Assembly (NCBI GenBank): GCA_947494715.1
Contig: CANLWG010000009.1
Location: forward strand, 127,405-191,404
Length of the DNA: 64,000 bases
Origin: an uncultured Flavobacteriaceae bacterium
GTDB taxonomy: Bacteria > Bacteroidota > Bacteroidia > Flavobacteriales > Flavobacteriaceae
Direction: 5' to 3'
A program made the translations under genes and the position numbers. Positions 54,322 through 62,652 of this stretch are shown here, in pieces (within the stretch, counting starts at the first letter, position 1; every line of letters starts with the position of its first letter). Below the pieces are notes generated by a model that saw only the letters and a list, made by a program, of their open reading frames with translations, did no database searches and was not told the DNA's origin.

Positions 54322-54726
54322 TCATTGTTCTTCTCGTTTTTGTCGCTCTACATATTCCCTGTAAGCATTTTCACCTTCTTCTTTCCAGTAGCTATCATAA
54401 TACTTCCATTTTGAAAAATCGTTTCTTGAACTTCGGCAATCTTCGGATTTCCATCTTTTTCTGGATTTTGATTTACTTCCCGAATGATGGTTTCCAAAAC
54501 TTCCAAATAGAATTTTGGCCAAGGCAAGAATACCTACGGCTTGCCAATAGGTAATTAGTGTTAGACCGAAAATATCCGGCATAAGCCAATTCCATAACCA
54601 CATGATTACATACCCGAAGAGAAATACAAAGACTATTGCGGCTATAATGGCGAAAAATATCTTGAATGCTTTGGTGATTTTTCTTTCAACCCTGGTCTTA
54701 ACGATGCGTTCTAAATGATCTTCCAT
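54322..54726 (-). CDS. Membrane protein encoded after a sigma factor
   Basis: A 134-residue protein with two hydrophobic segments (about 20-48 and 58-76) and charged N- and C-terminal parts; the C-terminal half has DCRSSRNDFSKWKYYDSYWKEEG. It starts 11 bases after the sigma factor gene on the same strand. The position is that of an anti-sigma partner, but neither a zinc motif nor a clear anti-sigma fold is visible, so that role is only positional inference. Confidence 0.65.
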   Translation of the reverse strand: MEDHLERIVKTRVERKITKAFKIFFAIIAAIVFVFLFGYVIMWLWNWLMPDIFGLTLITYWQAVGILALAKILFGSFGNHHSGSKSKSRKRWKSEDCRSSRNDFSKWKYYDSYWKEEGENAYREYVERQKREEQ

Positions 54727-54737
54727 TTTTTCAAATT

Positions 54738-55280
54738 TTAATTATTGTTATTTTTTTCTGATTTTAATTGTGTCAATAATAGCGCTATGGCACGATGGCG
54801 TCTAGACATCAAGGTGCCTTGGGGAACGCCTGTTTCATCGGACAGTTCCCTATAGCTATAGCCCTCAAAATCTACGGCCAGTAAAATGTCGCGGTAATCG
54901 GGCTTTAAATTGAAAATTGCCCGTTTCAGTTCATTTTTCATGTGTTCCGAATAGGCATTGTCCGTTTTGCCATAGAACACTTCCGTAAACTCTATGAATC
55001 GGTTTTCTATTTCACTTTCCAGATGCGTTTCGGACTTCTTGGTCCGCATCAGGTCAATAATCTTGTTTCGTATCGAATTGTAGACGAAGCCGGCTATATT
55101 TTCAATGGGTGATAGACTGTCGGCCCTGGAAAATATTTTAAGGGCAACATCCTGGACTATATCCTCTGCATCCCTGTCCGCGGCATTATCTATACGCGAC
55201 CTCACATAGAATCTCAGCGAATGATATTCGTCGTTGAAAAAGGTTTTTAATTTGGTATAGTTTTCAGTATTCGAAACCAT
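54738..55280 (-). CDS. Sigma-70 family RNA polymerase sigma factor
   Basis: ECF-type sigma factor of 180 residues: sigma region 2 at about 15-85 (DAEDIVQDVALKIFSR, then VYNSIRNKIIDLMR) and region 4 with HTH at about 130-165 (FEGYSYRELSDETGVPQGTLMSRRHRAI). It directs transcription of an unknown regulon; the adjacent membrane protein is a likely regulator. The gene is divergent from the polyprenyl synthase. Confidence 0.93.
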   Translation of the reverse strand: MVSNTENYTKLKTFFNDEYHSLRFYVRSRIDNAADRDAEDIVQDVALKIFSRADSLSPIENIAGFVYNSIRNKIIDLMRTKKSETHLESEIENRFIEFTEVFYGKTDNAYSEHMKNELKRAIFNLKPDYRDILLAVDFEGYSYRELSDETGVPQGTLMSRRHRAIALLLTQLKSEKNNNN

Positions 55281-55402
55281 TCAAAAGAGAGTTATTGGAA
55301 AACTTCAATTATATAGACGAAGGTTTTCAAATCTATTGCACTTTATTTCACTTATCCATTACTATTTCCATTGCGTACTGCATAAGATGTTGGCAATAGG
55401 TG

Positions 55403-55410
55403 TATTTTTG
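55403..55410 (+). promoter_or_regulatory. -7 box of the polyprenyl synthase gene
   Basis: TATTTTTG, 15 bases before ATG 55426; the longer in-frame start at 55336 would precede this box and is therefore rejected. Confidence 0.5.
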
Positions 55411-55425
55411 AAAAAATTTGTTACA

Positions 55426-56400
55426 ATGCAATCTATAGAATTCTATCGCTCCGAGTTCATTTCATATTTAGAAAAGAAAATAAAGACCAAGGAGCCTAGG
55501 AATCTTTATGAACCCATTACCTATATTCTAAATTTGGAGGGTAAACGTTTGCGCCCGGTATTGGTACTCATGGCTGCGGAAATCTTTGGGATGGACTATA
55601 GAAAGGCATTGGATGCGGCTCTTGCGGTTGAGGTTTTTCACAATTTTTCATTGGTACATGATGATATCATGGACCGGGCCCCACTACGAAGGGGTAAACC
55701 CTCGGTCCACGAAAAATGGAATGTAAACACGGGAATTCTATCAGGTGATGCTATGCTCATTGCCGCTTACCAGTTGTTTGAAAACTATGAGGACCCTATG
55801 TTTCAGAATTTGGCGAAACTTTTTAGCAAAACGGCCCTAGAAGTATGTGAAGGCCAGCAATATGATATCGATTTTGAAGAGAGGGAGGATGTGACCATTC
55901 CCGAATACCTGAAGATGATCGAATATAAAACAGCGGTACTTGTCGCAGCAACATTAAAAATGGGTGCTGTCATAGCTGAAGCACCAATGGATTCGCAAGA
56001 TGCCGTTTATGATTTTGGGCTTAATCTGGGTATCGCCTTTCAAATAAAGGATGATTTTTTGGATGCTTTTGGTGATTCGGAGACCTTTGGCAAGCAAGTA
56101 GGAGGTGATATTATCGAAAACAAGAAAACGTTCCTATACCTCAAAGCATTGGATTTGGGTATGCCCGAACAAAAAAAAGAGTTACTGGACTTATACTCCA
56201 TTAAACCCGAAGACCCCTCGGCCAAAATCAATTCCATTAAGGATATTTTCATTGATACCGGTGCGGCTAAAAGTACGGAGGCGGAAATTGGCCGCTATAC
56301 CCAAAAAGCTTTTGACAGTCTTAAAAAGTTGGATGTTTCGGCCGATAGAAAGGCCTCATTGCAAGAATTTGGTGAAAACTTGATGCGCCGGAAGGTTTAA
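55426..56400 (+). CDS. Polyprenyl (geranylgeranyl-type) diphosphate synthase
   Basis: Trans-isoprenyl synthase of 324 residues that joins isopentenyl units into a linear allylic diphosphate. First Asp-rich motif LVHDDIMDRAPLRRG (DDxxD, about 82-96), second QIKDDFLDAFGD (about 208-219). Product length cannot be read with certainty; neighbour crtY suggests geranylgeranyl diphosphate for carotenoids, while octaprenyl or heptaprenyl for menaquinone is possible. Its stop overlaps the stop of the convergent crtY gene by 4 bases. Confidence 0.9.
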   Translation: MQSIEFYRSEFISYLEKKIKTKEPRNLYEPITYILNLEGKRLRPVLVLMAAEIFGMDYRKALDAALAVEVFHNFSLVHDDIMDRAPLRRGKPSVHEKWNVNTGILSGDAMLIAAYQLFENYEDPMFQNLAKLFSKTALEVCEGQQYDIDFEEREDVTIPEYLKMIEYKTAVLVAATLKMGAVIAEAPMDSQDAVYDFGLNLGIAFQIKDDFLDAFGDSETFGKQVGGDIIENKKTFLYLKALDLGMPEQKKELLDLYSIKPEDPSAKINSIKDIFIDTGAAKSTEAEIGRYTQKAFDSLKKLDVSADRKASLQEFGENLMRRKV

Positions 56401-57551
56401 AACAATCTCTTGAGTAGTGCCTTGGTAAAAGGAATTTTGGGACTTCCCCAAATATTCCCCAAGTCTTCCCAAAAATTGGTTTCCTCATCTAGGAACTTAA
56501 AGATTTGTTGGGGTGTTCTATTTTTGAAAAGAGCTTCGAACACCCTAAATCCAATAGCATTGTTGTCCTTTAGTACATCTAAAAACAACAAATCATAATA
56601 CCAAAATCTGTTCTTAAAACTAAATGTAGTCAAGGGCTTACCGGTTTTCAGAAATTCCAAGAGAAGGGGAATCTTTTTGGACGTGCTCATAAAGGTATAA
56701 CCCGTACTGGGTTTGGCCCAACCGCCCGCCGTGCCTATATAGTATATCTTTGGAGTATTGCGTTCACTAAAATTGTAACAGGTCATAGGAATACTGCCCT
56801 TTTCCGTTTCCATAATCTCAAAATCGATGCTCTTTAACTTATGCCTTAGGTAGTCCTCTAGAGCAACTTTATAGTCATCCTCTGGAAGTAAATCCTCCGA
56901 GAATAAAGTATACTCCACCAAAGCTTCCGTTTTAGAGAAAGGGAGAACGTATATAAATCGGGTATTTCCCTTTTGCAGAACCGAAAAATCCATATAAGTG
57001 GCCTGGTCCACATCAAAAATAGGATGAGTAGTTTTCACGAACCATCCCAGGAAATGTTGTTGGAGCACAGGATATCTTTTTTGACCGGTAGCCATTCGAT
57101 AATCAAAAATACTATTGAAAACTTGCTTTCCCTTATATTCCGATTTTTCCGTGATTACGTTAACAACATCCTGTTCTTCTCGAATCATGGACACCTTTTC
57201 TTGCCTGAACATGACGTTGGAAAAATTTGAAACCCGACTTAAATACGAAGTATAAAAATCGATGCCCTTAATCATTTTATAGGAATAGGGAGCAATAGGG
57301 AACCGTTGGGAAAATTGTTGACCGGCAAAATAAATGTGGTTCCAGGTTTTGTGTACAATATCGTCGAAACGGCCTTCTCCCTTTTCCCAAAAACACCAGG
57401 TGCGGTCATTGGTTTTTTTGGCATCCTTGTCCAACATTAAAATCAATTTGTCCTTAAAAAAAGTATCATTTCCCATAGCCTCCGCCAGCATGAGACCTGC
57501 AGCTCCCGCTCCAATAATGATATAATCATATAGTGTATTATCTTTTTGCAA
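56397..57551 (-). CDS. crtY: Lycopene beta-cyclase family protein
   Basis: FAD/NAD-dependent lycopene cyclase (CrtY type) of about 384 residues that closes the end rings of lycopene to beta-carotene. Nucleotide-binding motif YDYIIIGAGAAGLMLAEAM about residue 8, then the family's NDRTWCFW (about 48-55) and IGTAGGWAKPSTGY. There is no ATG before the Rossmann motif; TTG at 57551 gives a compact N-terminus, and TTG 57599 would add 16 residues. Together with the polyprenyl synthase it shows carotenoid (yellow-orange pigment) synthesis, usual in marine flavobacteria; other carotenoid genes are outside the window. Confidence 0.88.
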   Translation of the reverse strand: MQKDNTLYDYIIIGAGAAGLMLAEAMGNDTFFKDKLILMLDKDAKKTNDRTWCFWEKGEGRFDDIVHKTWNHIYFAGQQFSQRFPIAPYSYKMIKGIDFYTSYLSRVSNFSNVMFRQEKVSMIREEQDVVNVITEKSEYKGKQVFNSIFDYRMATGQKRYPVLQQHFLGWFVKTTHPIFDVDQATYMDFSVLQKGNTRFIYVLPFSKTEALVEYTLFSEDLLPEDDYKVALEDYLRHKLKSIDFEIMETEKGSIPMTCYNFSERNTPKIYYIGTAGGWAKPSTGYTFMSTSKKIPLLLEFLKTGKPLTTFSFKNRFWYYDLLFLDVLKDNNAIGFRVFEALFKNRTPQQIFKFLDEETNFWEDLGNIWGSPKIPFTKALLKRLF

Positions 57552-57649
57552 ATGTCCGGGTTTTGCCTTTAAAAGTAGGGAATATAGACTGTTTTGCAAT
57601 ATAAGGATCCCTTAAGCTGTTTTTACATAGGTGTTGGGTGAGCAACCTA

Positions 57650-59941
57650 TCAATCCAATCGATAGCGCATTCCAAAAAACCCTCGAATACCCTGATTTGG
57701 GCCATAGACATATGTAGGATCAAAGGTCAACGCATTGGGGTTGTCCGCAGTGGCTACCACATCGCCGTTCCCATCAAAGGTGACATTTTTATCAAAGGGG
57801 TCGTTTGCCCTGGCAATAATAAAAGGATTGCCACGGTTTGGGGTCCAGTCCAACAAGTTTTTGATACCCCCATAGACTTCAAAATCTTTCAACCCTTTGT
57901 AGGTAAACTGAATGTTCTGGATACTCCATACAGGGGAAAATTCCTGCCTGGGATCTAAATCGCCTAACAAGGGCAAGCGCATCGGGCCATATAGATTTCC
58001 AGTATAGTCCACACTTAAATGAAGCGATCTAATATCATAGGAAACGTTCCAGGTACCGGTATAACTTTCGGTTAGGATTTGACGTTGGGTAATCCCGTCT
58101 TCGGTATTGCTTACATCTTGCAAGGTAGCCCCAATGAGCACTTTAAGGCCAATGGGGAAAACCACATCCAGATTTGCACTTATACCCTGGGAAACGGACT
58201 TGCCATCCAAATTGTCATAAATAATCTGATTGGGATCCGTATCATAATCCGGAAGGATAATATTACTGAAGTGGGTATAAAATACTGAGGCATCCAGACC
58301 TATAAATATACCGTTGTCGGCATAGATCTTTTTCATGTAGTTCAAATTGAAGTTAACCGAGCGTTCCGGTCTCAATTCTTCCGCAATGATTACCTCTCGG
58401 GCTCCCGTTAAGGCTGCATGATCTTCTGTAAACAAATTTACGACCCGAAACCCCGTTCCCGTATTGAAGCGTAGGATATCATTATCGCCCAACTTCCATT
58501 TATAGGCTGCTCTTGGCGTTAGGATATTCCCGTGTCTGCTGTCGTAATCGTAACGAAGACCGAGAAGTAAATTGTGTTGTGGTGCCAGTTGAATTTCGTC
58601 CTGGGCAAATAGACTTGGAATAAAGACTTCATCCGGTTCATTATTTCGCAAGTTGGCCGTAGCAGGAGTATTGTCATCATAGTAATTGTAGCGAATGGCA
58701 CTTCCGAATAACAAATCGTGTTTTCCAACGGCCTTGTCCCATGTTAGCTGGGAGAAACCGATGCGCTGATCGGCCAAATAAGGGATGTCTCCGTACACGG
58801 AGTTTTGGTTGTGATCATTGTAGGAGAACGATAGCAATAACTTTTCTTTAAAAGGCAGCTGATATTTACCTAAAACCTCCCACCGACGTGTATAGATGCT
58901 TTCACCGTAGATTTCATCACCACCGCGAAATTCCGGTGTCCACTGCATTTCACCGCCCCAACGGTCTTCATAAAAAAAGCGACCGGCAAGGGAAAAAATA
59001 CGGTTTTCAGGTCGCTTAAAATTCCACTTTTGAAAAATGGAAATACGATTTTGAAGGGTCAGATCCGTAAAATTATCACCATTGTTATCGACTGGGGTAT
59101 CATAATTGAAGTAATTAATGCCTAAGAGCATATCAGTTTTGGTACCGAACTCAATTTTGGCACCCACATCCATATTGTACTCGCCCCAACCGGTTGCAAA
59201 ACCATCTGCAAAAAAGTCCGGTGCTTCCAAGGTATTTTTTGTAATAACATTTATGAGTCCGCCAACTGCCTCGCTGCCATATAAACTTGAGGCAGGGCCC
59301 TTAACGATTTCTATTTGGTCAATGAGCGAATTGGGAATTCCTGAAAGTCCGTATACCGTGCCCAATCCACTTACAATGGGCATTCCGTCGATCAAAACCA
59401 GGGTGTATGGGCCTTCCAATCCATTGATATGAATGTCCCCCGTATTACAAACGTTACAATTTATCTGTGGCCGAACGCCATTTACATTTTGTAAGGCCTC
59501 AAAAATACTCGCGGTCGGATTTTTTTTCAGAAAGGTAGGGCTGTAGACTTCCACAGGTACCGGGCTTTCCAATCGGCTTACCGGTTTTAACGTGCCTGTA
59601 ACCACCATTTCATCCAACTGTTCCGAAGATTCCGTCAAAGTTATAAGAAGCGTTTTAATTTGATTTTGGGATAAAGATACCCGTGTAATAAACGGTAGGT
59701 ATCCAATAGCTGTGGCTTGCACCTTATAATTACCCGGAGGAATATTTTTTAATGTATAAGAGCCCATAACGTCCGCTGACGCACCCAAGGTCGTATTCTC
59801 CAGATGAATATTGACAAAAGGAACAGGTTCCCCATTGGAACTAACGGTACCGGTCAAAATAGCGTTCTGTCCATATGTGCAAAGTGTACAAAGGATAAAT
59901 AAAGACCAAGATATTAAGTAAGCATATTTATTTTTGGTCAC
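57650..59941 (-). CDS. TonB-dependent receptor, probable metal-related
   Basis: Outer-membrane receptor of 763 residues, GTG start (no ATG is available). Signal peptide to about residue 24, CarboxypepD_reg-like domain (about 26-105), a TonB-box-like region (EQLDEMVVTG, 107-116), plug domain (about 125-235, LIDGMPIVSGLGTVYGLSG and IEIVKGPASSLYGSEAVGG) and a 22-strand barrel. In the plug, Cys162 and Cys165 (NCNVCNTGD) form a CxxC that could hold metal. It is divergent from a DtxR-family regulator gene and its -7 box sits in the candidate regulator box, so iron, manganese or zinc uptake is likely (inference). It is not a SusC, since no SusD gene is nearby. Confidence 0.92.
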   Translation of the reverse strand: MTKNKYAYLISWSLFILCTLCTYGQNAILTGTVSSNGEPVPFVNIHLENTTLGASADVMGSYTLKNIPPGNYKVQATAIGYLPFITRVSLSQNQIKTLLITLTESSEQLDEMVVTGTLKPVSRLESPVPVEVYSPTFLKKNPTASIFEALQNVNGVRPQINCNVCNTGDIHINGLEGPYTLVLIDGMPIVSGLGTVYGLSGIPNSLIDQIEIVKGPASSLYGSEAVGGLINVITKNTLEAPDFFADGFATGWGEYNMDVGAKIEFGTKTDMLLGINYFNYDTPVDNNGDNFTDLTLQNRISIFQKWNFKRPENRIFSLAGRFFYEDRWGGEMQWTPEFRGGDEIYGESIYTRRWEVLGKYQLPFKEKLLLSFSYNDHNQNSVYGDIPYLADQRIGFSQLTWDKAVGKHDLLFGSAIRYNYYDDNTPATANLRNNEPDEVFIPSLFAQDEIQLAPQHNLLLGLRYDYDSRHGNILTPRAAYKWKLGDNDILRFNTGTGFRVVNLFTEDHAALTGAREVIIAEELRPERSVNFNLNYMKKIYADNGIFIGLDASVFYTHFSNIILPDYDTDPNQIIYDNLDGKSVSQGISANLDVVFPIGLKVLIGATLQDVSNTEDGITQRQILTESYTGTWNVSYDIRSLHLSVDYTGNLYGPMRLPLLGDLDPRQEFSPVWSIQNIQFTYKGLKDFEVYGGIKNLLDWTPNRGNPFIIARANDPFDKNVTFDGNGDVVATADNPNALTFDPTYVYGPNQGIRGFFGMRYRLD

Positions 59942-59952
59942 TATAAATTAAA

Positions 59953-59970
59953 TTTTAGACAAAGCTAAAA
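59953..59970. promoter_or_regulatory. Candidate DtxR/MntR box
   Basis: TTTTAG-ACAAAG-CTAAAA, a perfect 6-6-6 dyad (arms extend to AAATTTTAG and CTAAAAATTT with one gap). It contains the -7 box of the TonB receptor gene and ends two bases before the -33 element of the regulator gene, so one bound dimer could repress both. Confidence 0.65.
59960..59967 (-). promoter_or_regulatory. -7 box of the TonB receptor gene
   Basis: TAGCTTTG on the minus strand (perfect TAnnTTTG), 18 bases before the GTG start, inside the DtxR-type dyad. Confidence 0.5.
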
Positions 59971-59971
59971 A

Positions 59972-60001
59972 TTTGTTTTTAGATATAAAAATGTATTTTT
60001 G
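59972..60001 (+). promoter_or_regulatory. Promoter of the DtxR-family regulator gene
   Basis: TTTG (59972-59975) and TATTTTTG (59994-60001) with 18 bases between, the best -33/-7 pair seen in the window. The start codon follows 15 bases later, so the leader is short. Confidence 0.6.
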
Positions 60002-60016
60002 CTTAAATTGAAATTA

Positions 60017-60673
60017 ATGACACTTTCTGAGGAAGACTACATTAAGGCCATTTATCACCTAGGCAAGGGGGAGCGTACAAGCGTATCTACCAATGCCATA
60101 GCGGAACAAATGGAAACCAAACCTTCTTCGGTGACGGATATGATCAAAAAACTTTCTGAAAAGGGATTGGTCAATTATAAAAAATATAAGGGGGTATCCA
60201 TGACCGAGTTCGGTACGAAAACGGCGTTGACCCTAGTTCGAAAGCATCGCCTTTGGGAGGTGTTTTTAGTTGAAAAATTAGACTTTTCGTGGGATGAAGT
60301 TCACGATGTAGCAGAGCAATTGGAGCATGTAAAAAGCGAAAAACTGGTCGACCGGTTGGATAAACATTTGGGATACCCACAAGTAGATCCCCACGGAGAC
60401 CCTATACCTTCAAAAGAAGGTGAATTCAAAAAAGCGGTCAAAAAACTGTTGAACGAAGTACCTATTGGGGCCGAAGGCATATGTGTGGGAGTAAAAGATT
60501 CTACACCCCCTTTCCTAAAGTTTTTGGACAAGAACAATATCGCTTTGGGGGATGCCATCCAGGTTTTGGACAAGGAAGAATTTGATGGTTCGCTTCACTT
60601 GAAAATAAAGGGAAAGGATATTCATATTTCCGAACAGATTGCAGCCAACCTCTATCTTAAAATTACGGAATAA
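60017..60673 (+). CDS. DtxR/MntR-family metal-dependent repressor
   Basis: Metalloregulator of 218 residues (ATG 60017; an in-frame TTG at 59999 overlaps the -7 box). N-terminal winged HTH (about 1-60, SSVTDMIKKLSEKGLVNYKKYKGVSM), dimerisation domain with metal ligands of the family, including HDVAEQLEHVKSEKLVDRLDKHLGYPQVDPHGDPIP (conserved His and Glu/Asp), and a C-terminal FeoA/SH3-like domain (about 145-218). It probably senses Mn2+ or Fe2+ and controls itself, the ZIP transporter downstream (2-base gap) and the divergent TonB receptor through the dyad at 59953. Confidence 0.92.
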   Translation: MTLSEEDYIKAIYHLGKGERTSVSTNAIAEQMETKPSSVTDMIKKLSEKGLVNYKKYKGVSMTEFGTKTALTLVRKHRLWEVFLVEKLDFSWDEVHDVAEQLEHVKSEKLVDRLDKHLGYPQVDPHGDPIPSKEGEFKKAVKKLLNEVPIGAEGICVGVKDSTPPFLKFLDKNNIALGDAIQVLDKEEFDGSLHLKIKGKDIHISEQIAANLYLKITE

Positions 60674-60675
60674 CT

Positions 60676-61497
60676 ATGCAACAGGTAATCGATTATTTTG
60701 AATCCATAAACCCAATTTTAGCGGCCCTATATGCCACATTGTTTACGTGGGGACTTACTGCAAGCGGTGCTGCTCTTGTATTTCTCTTCAAGGGAATGAA
60801 CAGGGCCCTTTTGGATGGTATGCTTGGTTTCACCGGCGGAGTTATGGTAGCTGCGAGTTTTTGGAGTCTTTTGGCACCTGGTATAGAGATGAGCCCGGGC
60901 GAAGGTTTTGTAAAAGTGATTCCGGCGGCCGTTGGTTTTTTATTGGGAGCCATTTTTATTTATGGATTGGATAAAATATTGCCCCATTTACACATAAACT
61001 TTAAGGAAAGTGAGGCCGAAGGAGTGAAGACCCCATGGCACCGGACTACCTTACTAACCTTGGCCATTACTCTTCATAACATTCCCGAGGGTTTGGCCGT
61101 GGGCGTACTTTTTGGTGGCGTGGCAGCGGGTTTTGAAGGAGCAAGTATTGGTGGGGCGGTAGCTTTGGCATTGGGCATTGGGTTACAGAATTTTCCAGAA
61201 GGTTTTGCCGTGGCCATGCCATTACGTCGGCAAGGATTGAGCCGATATAAAAGTTTCCTATATGGCCAGGCCTCCGCTATTGTTGAGCCCATAGCGGCTG
61301 TTTTAGGGGCTTGGGCCGTATTGACCTTTCAGCCGATTTTACCTTATGCACTTTCGTTCGCTGCAGGGGCCATGATCTTCGTTGTAGTAGAGGAAGTGAT
61401 TCCCGAAACACAACAGGACAAATATACTGATATTGCTACCATGGGCTTTATTGGCGGTTTTATCATTATGATGACCTTGGACGTGGGGTTGGGGTGA
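60676..61497 (+). CDS. ZIP-family metal transporter
   Basis: Inner-membrane ZIP carrier of 273 residues with eight predicted helices. The metal-binding helices 4 and 5 have HNIPEGLAVGV (about 135-145) and LQNFPEGFAVAMPL (about 172-185), the standard ZIP signature, and a further helix carries VVEEVIPETQ. It moves Zn2+, Fe2+ or Mn2+ into the cell. It starts 2 bases after the regulator stop, so the two are co-transcribed and metal-controlled. Confidence 0.93.
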   Translation: MQQVIDYFESINPILAALYATLFTWGLTASGAALVFLFKGMNRALLDGMLGFTGGVMVAASFWSLLAPGIEMSPGEGFVKVIPAAVGFLLGAIFIYGLDKILPHLHINFKESEAEGVKTPWHRTTLLTLAITLHNIPEGLAVGVLFGGVAAGFEGASIGGAVALALGIGLQNFPEGFAVAMPLRRQGLSRYKSFLYGQASAIVEPIAAVLGAWAVLTFQPILPYALSFAAGAMIFVVVEEVIPETQQDKYTDIATMGFIGGFIIMMTLDVGLG

Positions 61498-61502
61498 ATT
61501 TT

Positions 61503-62642
61503 TTATTCGCCAATAAGACTAAAGACACCCTTGGTCAAAAACCTGTTGTCGGCATCCAATTTCTCTACATTCCTAATAGCAGTATAATCAGCATGGGTCT
61601 GCCCGGTTTGTACTTCCAGTTTCTTGAATTGATAACTACCGTCTTTTTCGGAAACAAGGAGAAGTACATAAGCTTTGTCTTCAATGGTTACAATAGCTTC
61701 AGAGGGTAGGGCAAGAGCCTTTACTTGGTCTGTTACTATACCGGCTTCTACAAACATACCTGTTAGAAACCTGTTCTCCTTTTCATTTTTTAAATGTCCA
61801 TGGACTTGAATGGTCCGATTTTCATTAATGGCGGTGCCTACCAAATATACCTCAGCTTCAAAGGTCTTATCCGAAGCTTCGGGAATCCTAAAAAAGATGG
61901 GCTGTCCTTTCTCCACTTGCATAATGTCCTTTTCAAAAACAGCTAATTCCAGATGAATATGTTCGTTGTCCACAATTTCTAAAATGGGGGAAGAAGGAGA
62001 TACATAGGCACCTTTGGATATCAATACCTTGGTAACGCTTCCCGAAATAGGGGCGTATAGCGATGCCGTTGCCGTGATATTACCATTTTCCACTTCCAAT
62101 GGGGAAATATTCAACATTTTTAATTGTTTTTGTAACCCATTATATTGGGCATGGGCCATTTTAAACTTACTTTCCGTTTTTAAATAGTTTTTTTGGGATG
62201 AAATTTTTTCATCGAACAGGATCTTATGTCGTTCGTATTCAGATTTCAGATAGGTCAATCTCTCTTTTACCTCCAGATATTCTTGTTGCAGGGCAATAAA
62301 CTCGGGATTTTCCAAAGTGACTAAAAGTTGACCTTTCCTTACCCTATCCCCAACCAATAGAGGTGTTTTTTTTATATAGCCGCCCATCACCGCACTTACG
62401 ATAGCTCTGTTCTCTGGTGGTACATCTATCATACCGTTGGTACTTACGGTCATTGGAAAGTTTCTTTCTTCCAAATGGCTCAACACCATTCCGTTTTCCT
62501 CAAATTGTTCCCCGGTAATGACAAGTTCGTCAACGGGAGTCTCCATGTTGTCTTCGGAAGACTTGGCATTTTTATTTTCCCCACAGGCCAAAACATTTAA
62601 AAACAGTAGGATTATGAGATATGTATAGCGTAAACGTTTCAT
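61503..62642 (-). CDS. RND efflux adaptor, CusB/CzcB type, lipoprotein
   Basis: Periplasmic adaptor of 379 residues with lipobox (about FLNVLAC, Cys20). Lipoyl halves at KTPLLVGDRVRKGQLLVTL and TASLYAPISGSVTKVLISKG flank a coiled-coil hairpin (about 115-170), followed by a beta-barrel. CusB-type adaptors bring Cu/Ag, Zn, Co or Ni ions to the pump. It follows the CusA-TolC fusion on the same strand after 10 bases. Confidence 0.92.
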   Translation of the reverse strand: MKRLRYTYLIILLFLNVLACGENKNAKSSEDNMETPVDELVITGEQFEENGMVLSHLEERNFPMTVSTNGMIDVPPENRAIVSAVMGGYIKKTPLLVGDRVRKGQLLVTLENPEFIALQQEYLEVKERLTYLKSEYERHKILFDEKISSQKNYLKTESKFKMAHAQYNGLQKQLKMLNISPLEVENGNITATASLYAPISGSVTKVLISKGAYVSPSSPILEIVDNEHIHLELAVFEKDIMQVEKGQPIFFRIPEASDKTFEAEVYLVGTAINENRTIQVHGHLKNEKENRFLTGMFVEAGIVTDQVKALALPSEAIVTIEDKAYVLLLVSEKDGSYQFKKLEVQTGQTHADYTAIRNVEKLDADNRFLTKGVFSLIGE

Positions 62643-62652
62643 AGGTGGAATT

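Noticed and set aside
55336-55425. Longer N-terminus of the polyprenyl synthase
   Set aside because: The -7 box at 55403-55410 lies inside it, and the extra residues do not fit the family.
57650-59941. SusC-type glycan importer
   Set aside because: The receptor has no SusD neighbour and sits next to metal regulator and transporter genes, so it is not tied to the sugar locus.
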